Below, piece after piece: positions 34,552-46,457 of a stretch of DNA of 64,000 nucleotides. The notes below the pieces were generated by a model that was not told the DNA's origin, did not search any database, and saw nothing but the letters and a program-made list of their open reading frames with translations. The position numbers were made by a program, and so were the translations under genes. Origin of the DNA: Gloeopeniophorella convolvens (lineage: Eukaryota > Basidiomycota > Agaricomycetes > Russulales); contig WTXD01000044.1 of the NCBI GenBank assembly GCA_022496205.1, positions 124,001-188,000 of the forward strand. The letters are read 5' to 3'. Numbering within the stretch: position 1 is the first letter of the stretch; each line of letters opens with the position of its first letter.

Positions 34552-35678
34552 TTACTGCGGGGGTCGATGATTGTTGCTGACCTGCAATTCGCGGATCCGC
34601 CGAGCCCGGACGTTGGCGGAGTATTCTCCTTTCTGTTTGTCTTCTGGAGCAAACCGTTTTGCAGGCGGACAAGGGAATGAATCTTCCCTGGTGCGCTTCT
34701 GACCCTGGGGAGTGAAGTAGTCACCTCCTTTCTGTTTGTCTTCTGGAGCAAACCGTTTTGCAGGCGGACAAGGGAATGAATCTTCCCTGGTGCGCTTCTG
34801 ACCCTGGGGAGTGAAGTAGTCACCCCCATGGAAGTCATCGATGCGCGGAGGTATGATGCCTTGGGCCTTCAATATTTCTGGGAGAGTATCAAACCGAGGA
34901 CCGAAAGAGGGTGTGAGATCACTACCTCTAGGACGATAGAATATCTTCATAGAGGCGAATGGTGCATGTGGTGGGTCAATAAACTGCACCAGAACTTGTC
35001 TGGCAGGTTTCACTATTGGGCTATCGCCCGAGATGCTATTGAACACACGCAATCAGCACGGCCTTCCATTCGCAATTCGTGAGATCTCCTGTACCTCACA
35101 TGATGCCACCCTGCCTTCTTGCTCTTCTCAGAGATTCGTCCTTGGTGCAACCCTTGGATCAACACAGGGTAGTATGCATTATCATGTAACAACAGGCTGC
35201 GAAATGCGCGAATTTCGATGGTCCCCATTTCGGGTACTGCTGGTGCGTCCTCTGTATCCGTGTCTGACTGTCCGTGAGGAACTAGTTTAGCTCATGTGTA
35301 GACTCAACGTACCAATCAATTCTAGTTCTTGGAATTTGAATGGGAAGACGATTGGTATAGACGATTCCGGTCGTATACCCTCGATGTCGCTCCTGCATCC
35401 GGGAGATAGAAGGCGCCTTTCGACCAGCCGGCCGTCGATATACACGTCGAGTGAAAGGTAATGTTGATAAGAAGTGTTCAACGCGACTACCTTGAACCTC
35501 TGAGAATAGGTCTTAGCATATTCTGTGCGTATGTTCTGACAAGCACACCTACCTTCCCGGCTTCACTTGCAATGAACGCGCTTATTGTAGACAGACCATC
35601 GTATCTCGTGTTGTAAGCTCTCAGCTCCGATTCTTCGCATACGATGGCGCATTGAAGTGAGTGACAACTCAGAGACAT
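34552..35678 (-). CDS. DUF7918 domain protein with exact 33-residue tandem repeat
   Basis: Family of unknown role in Agaricomycetes. Starts MSLSCHSLQCAIVCEESEL at 35678 and reads AYNTRYDGLSTISAFIASEAGK. A spliced RFKVVALNTSYQHYLSLDVYIDG follows, then GRLVERRLLSPGCRSDIEGI, PIVFPFKFQELELI and MGTIEIRAFRS, the DUF7918 beta-sandwich pattern with its (D)IEGI and PFKF motifs. The C-terminal tail after residue about 260 has two identical 33-residue units (GGDYFTPQGQKRTREDSF plus PCPPAKRFAPEDKQK) with basic PAKRF/KRTR clusters that could act as nuclear signals. The final residues are VSNNHRPPQ, stop at 34552-34554. Intron borders are inferred. Confidence 0.72.
34626..34823 (-). repeat. perfect 99-bp tandem duplication inside the DUF7918 gene
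   Basis: Copies 34626-34724 and 34725-34823 are identical over all 99 bases. The length is a multiple of three, so the reading frame is kept and 33 residues are duplicated. The absence of any difference suggests a very recent event, possibly polymorphic between strains; a misassembly is the main alternative. Confidence 0.92.
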
Positions 35679-36939
35679 GGGTATGGGCCATATCAAAAAC
35701 ACGCAGTGCTTTTAAAGACCTAGAGGGATTGCACTGCCATATACTGAGATCGCTCACCTTGAGATTTTATGTTCGGTAGTGAACTGTAGAGATATTAACA
35801 GTGTTGTGCAGTCTAGTGAAACCGCAATGGGACAAACCCCGAGTCTGGCCTTACACTCTCAGGGCTATTCATCGGACTTAATCAGGATGACGCTGGCTCC
35901 GTGCGAACCCCAACTTCAATACCGCCAGTTCTCGGGGAGCTGGCACAAGTTGGCACTGACTACTGATTGATGGCACTTGCAGAGAAGCTGTCGGGGCTCC
36001 TAGGACGCCTGTCGGAGACTAGGTAAAAGGCCGTGCACGTGGTACCAAAACCCCCTCGATACTCATTAAATTTAAGGTAAGGGTATGAATGGCATGTTGA
36101 CCCTCACAAATAGTCTTCAGTGCTCACCCGTCTTCACTCGCAAGGTCGGGTCCCCAAGATACATAAAATTGAGCATTTTGGCTGACAGACACCATCGCGC
36201 TTCTGACGGGATCACAGTAGGCAGAAAGCCTTGCTGTGTACGCGTGTACACGTGTATCCTTGACTCGAGACGCCGCCGCCGGGAAGCGGAGCCGGAAAGT
36301 CGCTGGCACTATCACGTGATATATATGTGGCATAATATGGTATGGGGTCCTCAAATACGACACCCGGCGACGACGTGCAGTTCTGGAGGTTTGTAGGCAA
36401 CACCAGTCGCTGCGCCTAGTGGATTTAAGGAATTTCCCATGGAGCCATTACTGAGCCCGGGCCCCGCGCAGCACTTCTAAGGCTGTACGCTCGCGGACAG
36501 TGCTAGACTCTGATCCTAGCTAGAAGCTCATGTTCGCGCTTGCGCCTGCTTTGAAGCATTCCTCGTGCTCAAGTGAAGAACGACCGGCACACACGACATA
36601 GGGTCATCGCGTGGCCATATCCTGCCGAAAGTCCGTCCAGACGCACCTAAAATATACCTCAGCTCGGGACAACGGGTTCTCAAAGCAATCTAACCCACTT
36701 TTAAACAGCGTCCTTTAAGTTCTCCTCGACATAAGGCAAATGATTTGTCTACCCTGCATTCTTCGTCCTACAAGCATCCATTGTACCCCAATACCCCCAC
36801 ATGGCCTAAGGTGTGAGATGGTAACTTCCAAACTTGAGGCGGCTGTATGATAACAGTATAGCTAGTTGTCATATTCAGTGCCTTCTCGAACTCTGCGCCA
36901 TCTGCAATGCTCGCCGGCGCCGGCGCGACGCTCGCGCGG
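35679..36939. other. intergenic, no gene seen
   Basis: About 1.25 kb without a recognised gene. Short frames overlap; no TIR pair or RNA gene noticed. Confidence 0.4.
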
Positions 36940-37640
36940 CTCACGAAGTGCAAGTGCAAGTGCCACCACTGTGGCGCCGTCTGCAGTTCGGCAGTGTCGT
37001 ACCGCGCAACAACGGCTGGCACAGAGTGGCGCCTAAGCTGTGTCGGGGAGTAGACACCGCGAGTGAGGTCCAAGAGAGCACGGCGTGCGCGCCATGGTTG
37101 TGAAAACTCCATAGCCGGGGGAGCGCTGCGCGGGATACGGGATGCAGGTCGTCGCCATGTTCTTTGAGGCTCAACGGACGCGCAAGCGTCGGACGTGCGG
37201 CTATGAGCGCTTCCTCTTCAGGTGGAAGCGCTCGCGCAAGAAGGCGCGCACGGTCGCCGCTGAGCTATCCATTTGCTACTTCTGGCACGCGGCGAGAGGC
37301 GCGAGCGTGCCCTCGAGGGTCCTGGAGCGCCTGTTCGACGGGTAGGGCGCCGAGAGTAGGTGGTGGAGAGTCTTGGATTCTTCTGCGGGGCTGACCCTGG
37401 GGCGTCTCCGCACTGGGGACGACGGCGTTAATATCACAAACATGTTTTCAGACGACCGAAGCGAGAGATAACATGGCCATGTGGACGTGGAAGTCTACGT
37501 CGTCGGTGGAGCGAACACTCGGGTCCGTGTCCTCGCGATCGAACGGCGCACCGAGATCCCCGGGCGGGTCAGCGCGGATCGGTGCGGATTGGTCGCGCAT
37601 CTCGAGGTCAAAGTTCCCCCGGAACTGGCTACGCATGGCT
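36940..37640 (-). pseudogene. BTB/POZ domain protein remnant, copy A
   Basis: Starting near 37636 the minus strand reads FDREDTDPSVRSTDDVDFHVHMAMLSLASVV, close to the BTB start (FDxxDADxxxRSSDGVDFxVHKAxLSxAS). Downstream the expected BTB parts appear only in changing frames with stops: TPQGQP, YPSNRRSR/LEGTL, MDSSAATVRAFLRERFHLK, then EEALIAARPTLARP and LWSFHNH. Frame changes and stops between these show decay rather than introns. The locus is adjacent to a second BTB-like piece. Confidence 0.5.
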
Positions 37641-38300
37641 GCAACGACGGAGAACAGTCGTCAAGGCGACTTCGACGATTGATGAAAGGTTGGCGACACT
37701 CACGCTTCGAACCTCCTCACGCATATGGCTGTCTAGGCAATCGAAGACGCGTTGAAGATCCAGACCCTTCTGGGACTGCTTCCACATGACCCTCACGACG
37801 GCTTCGACAAAGTTGGGGAATTTAAGCCTCCGTAGCGCTGCGGTCATTTGCGAGCAAGGCGGTCTGGCGGGGCATTGGCTATGTTTTCGCAGAGTCCGCG
37901 GCGTAACCAATCCTTAAGATCACCAACCTCTTGCAGGTACTTCTGTGAACCACTTCTCGCTGTTCTTTCAGCCAATTTTTGGTACTTTCACAGCGCCACA
38001 ACGATGAGCAATCGGCGTCAGGTAATAACAGGAAGGCCGTCGCGCTCTCCTTTGGCGTGGGGAGCGGAAACCTTGCATATCCTTGAACACAGAAGAGGCC
38101 TTGGTCGTGAACTGGACGCGGTCGTCTGTCTTCCATCCGACAATCATGCTGGGCGTGCTGGCAGCCCCTGAGCGAAGGATGGTGTCCGCGTCCGAACTGT
38201 TGAAGGAAGCGCGGAAATCAACAAAGTTGGGATTGGCAGACATTGGGAGTTCATACAGTGGGAACCGAAGAGACGCCGTTGCAATGCCACCGGTGTAGGC
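37641..38300 (-). pseudogene. BTB-like remnant, copy B
   Basis: From about 38250 the minus strand encodes MSANPNFVDFRASFNSSDADTILRS and then VQFTTKASSVFKDM, resembling a BTB entry (NSSDADTILRSSDG...FxVHxxxLSxASxVFxDM). Further on are TPKESATAFLLLPDADCSSLW and LRRLKFPNFVEAVVRVMWKQ, resembling BTB linker and C-terminal helices. The key H of the HVH motif is not seen in frame, and frame shifts occur. Could be a diverged live gene with undetected introns, so the call is tentative. Confidence 0.35.
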
Positions 38301-38452
38301 AAGGGATTGAGAGTAGCCACCACTCCTCGACAAACAGAAAGGGGCCACGGCGATGCTAAGAAGTAATTATAGAGCAATATCGCGCTGCGCCCTGTGTCGA
38401 GGCCGACACAAGTGAGACAGAGGCGAGAAAAGCGAAGCAGCAGACGCACCAC

Positions 38453-39413
38453 TCAATCAGACCGCGACCTGACCACAAGCCTCCTCGTCCACCCAAACCA
38501 CCCCGCAGCTGGCCTCTCCTCGGGCGGCACGACGCCGCGCTCCGTCGGCAGCCTAACGAATCGCGCCTCGAGCGCGGCGCGGCGCTCGCGCGCGCCGTCG
38601 ACCCACCGCTCGGCGAGCTGCACGAGGCGCGCCTCGGCCCAGCGCATGGCCGTGGCCTCGCGCTGCCATACGCCCGTCGTCCACACCGCGAGCGGCGCGC
38701 CGCCGCTCTCGCCCGGCTCCGGCTCTGGCGCGGGCCGGAGCCGCGCGACGACGCGCGCCCAGAGCGTGCGCGGCTGCGCGAGGCGGCGCGCGAGCACGAC
38801 GTCCGTGAAAACGCGGTCACCGACGACAACAAGTTCGTGCGGCGCGAGGTTAGGCAGCGCGGCAAGTGCAGCGTCTGCGCAGGCGTATGCAGGCTTGAGC
38901 GCGCCGTGTAGCAGGACACGCGCGTGGAGGTGGTGCGCGACGCTGTCGGCCTGCAGCTGCGAGGGATCCGCGCGCGTGCCGGCTGAGTTGGAGACGATGA
39001 GCACGTTTGTGGGGCCAAAGGTGCGCAGGGCGGCCGCCCACGCGGTCTGCGGTAGGGAAGGTGCGTTAGTCACCGCGTCGGGTGGACTCGGTGATGGCGC
39101 CGCGCACTTCTAGTTCTGGGACGAGGGTGTCGTCATGCGGGATCGTCTGAGAAGTTTGGTTGTGAATATGCCCGCGGGCGTACTAAGTGCGCGCAGCTTA
39201 CTAGGCAATTGTCTTTGTCGAAGACCGCGCCGCGGTAGCCCGCATCCCGTAACGCAGCCCAGTCCAGATGACGTATGTCGCGCTGTCAGCTGTTTAGAGA
39301 GATATTTTGTGCAGAGGGTAAGGCTTACTCACGACGACAACAGAAGGGAGCAGTAGACGAGGGTTGAAGAGGGCGTAGAGAGGAACGAGCGCGCCCGGGA
39401 GGTTGAAGGGCAT
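38453..39413 (-). CDS. GEP4: mitochondrial phosphatidylglycerophosphate phosphatase GEP4
   Basis: HAD-superfamily phosphatase that makes phosphatidylglycerol from its phosphate in the cardiolipin pathway at the inner mitochondrial membrane. Exon 1 (from 39413) encodes MPFNLPGALVPLYALFNPRL and LLPSVVV. Exon 2 has DIRHLDWAALRDAGYRGAVF and the catalytic DxD motif FDKDNCL. Then come TIPHDDTLVPELE and a long exon with NVLIVSNSAGTRADPSQLQA (motif II Ser), VLLHGALKPAYACADAA (motif III Lys) and ELVVVGDRVFTDVVLARRL (motif IV GDRxxTD). The tail has VWTTGVWQREATAMRWAE and ends VVRSRSD. All four HAD motifs are present; length is about 260 residues. It is divergent from the OYE gene. Confidence 0.9.
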
Positions 39414-39893
39414 GAGCAACGGCGCGGTGATTGACAGAACGCGCGGGGGCGGGCTGAGTCAGCGCGGGAAAAGGCCGGGTGCTGCCGGTATGCCGGGCTG
39501 GTGTTTAGCCTCGTGCTCACTGCGGCTCACTGCAGCTGCTCACTCAGCCTTGAGCTGCTTATACACCCACCCCTTGCTTGTCGTGCCTATCGATGCCGAA
39601 TGTGCGCCCAATGACCAACAGTGCTGCAAACATCGACTATCTGTGCCTCATCACAATGGGCCAGTCTAAGGCCTCGTCTTTACTTTCTCGCCTTAGCAAT
39701 CAGCTTCTTTCTGCGTTCTCCTCTGGCTTGTAAGCAAGACGCCCATGTCTCTCATGGGCGCGTTGCGGATTCTTCTGAGCTGGCCGCATCCTATCGCTCT
39801 GAGCACTATAAGTCTTGCCCTGCAAACTCTCGAAGACGGAACAACATCTCGATCGCCGTGTTGTTCTCTACATATCTTCTTTCAGACTCGAAT
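39414..39893. other. divergent promoter GEP4 / OYE
   Basis: 480 bp without a gene. Carries CTATAAG at 39806-39812, 82-88 nt upstream of the OYE ATG, the likely TATA box. Confidence 0.5.
39806..39812 (+). promoter_or_regulatory. TATA box of the OYE gene
   Basis: CTATAAG at 82-88 nt upstream of ATG 39894. Confidence 0.45.
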
Positions 39894-41127
39894 ATGTCCG
39901 CTCCTGCTCTCTTCACCCCCATCCGCCTCGGCAATGCCGAGCTCAAGCACCGCGTGGTCATGGCTCCGTTGACCCGCTTCCGTGCTAACACCAAGCACGC
40001 GCTCGACGACCTCAACCACGAGTACTATGAGCAGCGCTCGCGTGTTCCCGGCACCTTGATCATCACTGAGGCTACCATCATCGCGCCGCGTGCTGGCGGG
40101 TACCCGACCGCGCCTGGCGTCTGGTCCGAGGAACAGATCGCCGGCTGGAAAAAGGCAAGCGCTCCCTGATAAAGTGACTTTGTCTGCATTCCTTGTTAAC
40201 AATCATCCCGTATATCACTTAGATTGTTGACGCGGTCCACGCCAACGGCTCGTACATCTTCCTGCAGCTGTGGTCCATCGGCCGCGTCGCTGTCGCAGAC
40301 GTGCTGAAGGCCGAGGGCGACTACGACGTCGTCTCGGCGTCCGACCTCGCCTTCGAGGGCCACTCGACGCCACGCGCGCTCACCATCGCCGAGATCCAAG
40401 AGTACGTTGAGCTGTACGCGCAGGCGGCCAAGACCGCCGTGTTCGACATCGGCTTTGACGGCGTCGAGATCCACGCGGCGAACGGGTACCTCCTCGACCA
40501 GTTCATCCAGAGCGTCAGCAACACGCGCACGGACGCGTACGGCGGCTCGATCGAGAACCGCATCCGCTTCCCGCTGCAGGTGCTCGACGGCGTCGTGCAA
40601 GCTGTTGGCCCTGAGCGCGCCGCAATTCGCCTCAGCCCCTGGTCGCCCTTCCAGGGTAAGCTGTCCCCTTTTGGCATGTCTTTCTAGCTTTCGTTCTTAC
40701 GTGTCGGGCAGGCATGCGCATGCAGGACCCTGTCCCGACGTTCGCGGAGCTCGTGACGCGCATCCGCGACACGCACTCGAGCCTCGCGTACATCCACGTC
40801 GTCGAGCCACGCATCGACGGCGACAGTGATAAGGCCCTAACGGCGCATGACGTCTACGACACGAGCGATGCGCTCCGCGCAGCGTGGGGTGCGCGGCCGT
40901 ACATCGCCGCGGGCGGGTTCCAGCGCGCCTCTGCGATCGCGACGGTTGAGAAGCACGGCGGGCTCATCGCGTTCGGGCGGCACTTCCTTGCGAACCCGGA
41001 CCTGCCGACGCGCCTGCAGGTCGACGCGGCGCTGAACAAGTACAATCGCGCGACGTTCTACGGCGGAGACGGAAAGGGGTACACGGACTACCCCTTCTTG
41101 GAGCAGACCGCGAGGGTGGCGGCATAG
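39894..41127 (+). CDS. old yellow enzyme, NADPH:flavin oxidoreductase
   Basis: FMN-dependent ene-reductase that reduces activated C=C bonds of enals, enones or nitro compounds. Three exons. Begins MSAPALFTPIRLGNAELKHR, VVMAPLTRFRANTKH and YYEQRSRVPGTLIITEAT. A 5' intron follows KK, then VDAVHANGSYIFLQLWSIGR. The TIM-barrel active site reads FDGVEIHAANGYLLDQFIQ (the HxxN substrate-anion pair), then NTRTDAYGGSIENRIRFPL. The catalytic-lysine-type loop region is IRLSPW. The last exon has IHVVEPRI, ARPYIAAGGFQR and GLIAFGRHFLANPDLP (phosphate-binding), ends YPFLEQTARVAA. About 370 residues, intact. Confidence 0.93.
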
Positions 41128-42641
41128 AGATTGCGGATATACCTGGATCATAGCGTCTAAGCACTACTTTGGACCAAGGGGCAGAGGCGTATGTCATTTG
41201 CAGAAATAGATAGACCCCAGTTTACGACAACGTGCGTGCCTTGTCTACAACGCTGCAGGCACGCGTGCCGCCTGTCTGTCAAACGCTGCGCTCGCTTGAT
41301 TGCAGGTGCGGGACAATGCAAGTGCTGCGCATCAAGGCATTGAAGTCGCGGCCGAGCAGGAGCGAGAACGAGGTGGGTGGGCTTCGGGTTCTGTGCGAGT
41401 CGGGCATTGAGCGGATTCCAAGTATGAATCCGTACGCGCGAAGCCGAACGCGGCGGCGTCTCTCCGGGGTCGCGCGCTCGCACGCACGTCGTTCCCACGG
41501 GTGCTTAGCCCCGTGGCGTGGGGACGCGCCCCGCGGCGTGCCATGCTCAGAACTCAGAAGATGCGCCTCGGAGCTTCCGGAAGCGATACGCTGGTGCCCA
41601 CGGCGGGGGCGGTCACATTGCCCCCGCCCGCCGCCGACATGTGTAGTGCGTGCGTAGGCGTGCCACCGCCGAGGCTGCAATAATGCAGACCAGGGCGCGC
41701 CTGGCCACCGCGTAGATAACGCTTCGGGCGCGTGGCGCGGCGCGCCGCGGCGTAATGCAATGATGGCAGGCGCTGGCAGGCGCCGATCGCTCAGAGCACC
41801 GCCACCGAGGGCGAGAACCCGTTCATTTGTCTGGGCTGCCGCCTGCTCGCGTCTGCACGGCGGCCGCGCTGTGCGTGTGTGCGACTGCTTGGTTGTCTGC
41901 CAGGTCGGCGTGCGCCAAGGGCTGTATGTATGTGGGTGCTTGGTACTTACAGACCTGAGGCCTGATCGTCCAGGGCGGCCGCTTGCGACCAAGACGGGCG
42001 GCGCCCGGCTGCTCGCGCTGGGCGCTGGTCACGCAGCCAGTGCGCGGCGCGGCTCAGCGATCGGTCAGATCTTCAGAGGGCGCAAATCCCCCGGACATGC
42101 ACACACAGCGTTTCACTGCGCAGGGGGGTTGGGGCGAGTCGGCGGGACGTGCGGTGCTGCGCTGGGAAGGGCGGGAGTGTGATGGTCCGTGGCAGTGGTA
42201 CGTGGACGGTGCCTGGGACGGTGGGATCGGGCTGGAAGGGGAGGCGCAGGGTGTGTATCTCTACTTGAGCTGCTCAAAATAGAAGGAAGGAGTACGTTGA
42301 ACGTTGATTATCTGCATCCGCAGTTGTCGCGCGAATGACGGACGTCAAGGCGGACGCGTTGACGCGGGCAGGAGGGTGTCGCGGCGGGCAGAGGCGGGGG
42401 ACGCGGGGACCGGGGCGCGATTTGTAGCGGTGGGCCGGAGGTGATGGTGCCTGAGTTTTCTGTGAGCTCGTCGACCGGGGCGATTGGCGCCGATGGGCGC
42501 GAGTGCGTGACTTTGTGCCTGTTCTCCCGCGGCGACTGCCGACTCGTTCTCTCGCCCTCGCTCAGTCCGCCGCTCTCCCTCTTCCTCCCAGGCCCGTCCT
42601 CCCCTCCTCGCCCCGCTCTCCCGACCCTTCTCCCCCCCACC
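41128..42641. other. intergenic, GC-rich, no supported gene
   Basis: 1.5 kb without a recognised gene. Its high G+C keeps several overlapping frames open (for example minus 41279-41992), but none has known motifs. The last 200 bp are pyrimidine-rich and fit the leader of the OPT gene. Confidence 0.4.
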
Positions 42642-45600
42642 ATGGCTGCGCGGCCAGCCACATCCCACTCAGGCCGCCCAACAACCTCCCAGGGCGGCCC
42701 CAACCACCCCAGCGATCTTGACTTTGACCGCGACCCCCAGTACACCTACTCTCAGGACTATTCCCTCGAGGACGAGGACGAGGAAAGCGACGACGAGGAC
42801 GTCTTTGCCTTCCTCCCTCCCTCCACCGCAGAACCGCTACAACACCAGCCTCCACCCCCGCCCCCGCCCGCACAACCTCCAACACAGTCTCATATACTTC
42901 CACAGCATGTATTCCCACAGCCGTACCTACCCGCCAACCTTGCATCTCCTACGTCCCCTCCCCCTCCTTTCTCTCCATTGGTAGAACCCCCCGCTTTCCC
43001 CTCCCCGACTTTCAATCCCCACGCGCAAGCGCGCTATATCCCAGAGGCCGGCCCATCCACTACCTCCATTCACTTTGTTGGTACTGTCGATTCTCCCTCA
43101 CCGCCCTCCACGGGCGATCGTCCGGACTCCAACACATTCCCAACCGACGAAGGTCTCCGCCTTCGCAAGCTCAGAAGTTTGCCCACCGCCGTCTCGGCTG
43201 CCACCGATTTTACCTCCGCCAGTTCGCAACTCCCTCTCGACAACAAGCATCACACCCTCCCGCTTCACGAAAAGCGGCATGCATCCACTGCCCTGTCAGA
43301 TTTATCCTCAGTTGACCCGGAGCTCGATGGCGCAGAGAGCACCTCCATCAAGTACGTCCCGTCCGCTTTATGTCCCTCTTATCTTCGGTTGAACTCTTTT
43401 GCAGGATGGAGTTTGATTTTGATACGCTCCGGGAAGAGGATAGTCCGTATCCTGAGGTTCGAGCCTCAGTCTCGAATATTGATGACCCCGACATGCCTAC
43501 GCTCACCATCCGGATGTGGGTCGTTGGCCTTTCCCTTTCATTATGTGCAAGGTACGCACTTTCCCTCGCACTGGTGTTTTTTCTCACCAATCCTGCTCTG
43601 CGATTGCAGTGCCATGAACATATTCTTTAATTTCCGACAGCCTGCACCGCTCGTCATTCCGCTCGTTCTTGTCCTCATCGCCCATCCTCTCGGCAAGTTC
43701 TTAGCTTATTCGCTACCCATAACCATCTATCGCCTTCCTCGCGCCCTCGGTGGTGCGCAATTCTCGTTCAACCCGGGTCCGTGGAACATCAAGGAGCATG
43801 TTCTTGTCTTCATCATGACTAACGTATCGGTCGGCCCCGCGTATGCGCTCAACGCCGTAGTGGTAGCCGAGTTTTACTACGGGCTTCATCTCGGCTTTTG
43901 GTTCAGTCTTGTACTTCTGCTTGCCACTCAGCTGACCGGCTTTGGTCTCGCCGGTCTCTGCAGGAGGTTCTTGGTTTGGCCCGCGAGCATGGTCTGGCCG
44001 CAGAATCTCTTGACGTGCACGCTCCTTAACACGTTGCACGCAGAAGAGGACGAGAATGCGGGAATTAGCCGGTTCCGCTACTTTATGTATGTGTTCACCG
44101 GCGCATTCTTTTTCTTCTTCCTTCCGGGCTATCTCTTCCAAGCGCTCTCCATGTTCTCCTGGATCTGCTGGATCGCGCCGAACAACATCCCGATCAACCA
44201 GATCTTTGGAGTGAACAGCGGACTTGGCGTGAGCGTCTTGACCTTCGACTGGACCGTGATATCGTGGATTGGGAGCCCGTTCATGATCCCGTGGTGGGCC
44301 GAGGTCCACATCTTTGCTGGATTCGTGCTGTTCTACTGGATCCTTACCCCCATCCTGTACTACACCAACGTATGTTCTTTCTCGCGCACTCTCCCCGTTT
44401 GGTCACACCCTAACGCACCCCAGACCTGGTATCTTGCACACTTCCCCATGTTCGGCACCGAACCCTATGATCGCTACGGGCACGTGTACAAGGTGTCTCA
44501 GGTACTCACCACGCAGGACACTTTCAATATGACCGCATACGAGGAGTATTCGCCGCTCTACATGCCCGCCGCCTATGCGATTACGTACCTCCTCGCGTTC
44601 GCCCTGAGTACCTGCGTGATCGTTCACACCCTACTCTACCACGGCCGCACACTGCTTAACGGGTTCAAGCGCATCCGCTTAGAGGAGGACGACATCCACC
44701 TGAAGCTCATGCGGAATTACCCAGAAGTGCCCGACTGGTGGTATTTGACCGTGTTTGTCTTCTTCTTCTGCATGGCCGTTGTGGCTGCCGAGGTGCGTCG
44801 TGCTCCCGTGCCTGATGCCTGAGAAGCAGAGGCACTGACTTCCGACGTGGCAGGTATGGAACACGGGCATGCCGGTTTGGGCGTTGTTGCTCGCGGTCCT
44901 GCTGCCGGTGATCTATGTGCTTCCCTCGGGCTTTATCTACGCGATGACGGGGCAAGCGGTGCGTCTGCCCTTGTGCGCGTGCCGTTAGCATCACACACTC
45001 ACGGGTTTGGGACACGCAGATTTCGCTGAACCTGCTCGCACAAATCATCCCGGGCACGCTGCTTCCCGGCCAGCCGCTCGCGAACATGTTCTTCAAGGCG
45101 TACTCGGTGCAGACGCTCACCGAGTCGACCTCGTTCGTGCAGGATTTGAAGCTCGGCCACTACATTAAGGTCCCGCCGCGTGCAACCTTTGTCGGTGCGA
45201 CTGCCCCTTCATTTCGCGCTCAGGGCGCCTCGTGCTGACCGTGCCGCTGCGGCAGTGCAACTGGTCGCGACAGTCGTCTCTGCGTTCTTGCAGGTCGGCG
45301 TGAAGGAGTGGATTTTCAGCAATGTCCCCGACATCTGCACACCCGACCAGCCGAGCCACCTGACGTGTCCGCACAACCAGGTGTTCTTCACTGCCTCTGC
45401 CATCTGGTGCGTCCGCCCTCCACCCTAACCCCTCGCTTATGTAATACTGATGCGACTTTTCTTTGTATGCAGGGGTCTCATTGGGCCAAGCAGGCAGTTC
45501 GGCACGAGTTCTATCTACCATCCGCAGCTGTATGCGATCATCATCGGCGCGCTGCTTCCCCTGCCGTTCTGGATCATGCAGCGGCGACGACCAGGCTCGT

Positions 45601-46064
45601 GGGCCAAGTTTGTCAGCACGCCCGTCGTGCTGCTCGGCGTGTCGTTCATCCCACCTGCGACGGGCATCAACTACTCGGCGTGGTTCGCCGTCGGTTTCGT
45701 GTTCCAGTTCATCGTCCGCAAGCGCAATTTTGCGTGGTGGAGCAAGTACAACTATGTCACGGGTGCCGCGATGGACTGCGGTGCGTCGCCCCGTGCGGGC
45801 TCTCGTTCACACATAAGGGCGATTACTGATCGGAGCGACGCGCAGGCACGGTGCTCTCGCTCATCTTTATCTTCTTCACGCTGCAACTGCCCAAGGGCGG
45901 CTTCTCAGTGAACTGGTGGGGCAACACTGTCTTCAAGAACAGTGCGTCCTCCATTTGCTTCCTGTGCCCACATGTATGCTAACCGATCCGCCCGCTGCGC
46001 AGATGCCGACTGGGCCGCCGTGCCGCTACTACAAACATCGCTGGACAACCCGCTGCCGATGTAG
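42642..46064 (+). CDS. OPT family oligopeptide transporter
   Basis: Plasma-membrane proton-coupled uptake carrier for small peptides (OPT family). Start ATG 42642 has an excellent CACCATGG context; the frame upstream shows no family sequence. The first 200 or more residues are a cytosolic low-complexity Pro/Ser/Asp-rich region. The membrane part begins MWVVGLSLSLCASAMNIFFN, followed by FSFNPGPWNIKEHVLVFIM, the OPT hallmark N-P-G-P-[FW]-N-x-K-E-H. Next are TNVSVGPAYALNAVVV, FGLAGLCRRFLVWPASMVWP, APNNIPINQIFG, IGSPFMIPWWAE and HFPMFGTEPYDRYGHVYKVS. Late blocks include HLKLMRNYPEVPDWWY, IYAMTGQAISLNLLAQIIPG, LGHYIKVPPRATF, FFTASAIWGLIGPSRQFGTS and SAWFAVGFVFQFIVRKR. Ends LDNPLPM, stop 46062-46064. 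About ten short introns. Confidence 0.92.
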
Positions 46065-46457
46065 CGCAGATGCGGAAAAGCGTGGCCCGCAGGGCTCTGA
46101 GCTCGCGGACAGTGGGTGCGGGAGCGCGCGCGCGCGCGCTCTGTTTCATATATATATCTATAGTTTTCGTAGCCTAGTACTAGTATTGTCTGTGATCTTG
46201 GGCTCAAGAGTAGGTAGTGATGTGTGCAACAATGGATGCGAGGGGACTGCTCATGCTATGGTCTTACAATGCGCGCGCTTGCGCGACATTCTCTGTGGGG
46301 ATAGGTACTCTACAACACAACTCTAATTTTGTCTGGCTTCGACTGCAGCACATCCGCGAGCAATAAATACAGACTGCCGTGCCGGCTTAGGCTCCCTATC
46401 AGCCTTACCATCGCCGCCGTCATCGTTCATCTCCGCGCCACGCCACGTCCAGCACGC
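46065..46457. other. convergent intergenic gap
   Basis: Between the stops of the OPT and AsnRS genes. Contains a GC dinucleotide run at about 46126-46140. No gene seen. Confidence 0.5.

Noticed and set aside
41279..41992. 237-codon minus-strand frame
   Set aside because: GC-rich shadow with Arg/Pro/Ala bias, no motif and competing frames; no support as a gene.
42441..42641. Upstream in-frame start of the OPT gene
   Set aside because: Sequence before 42642 is leader-like and pyrimidine-rich, and 42642 has a strong CACCATGG context.
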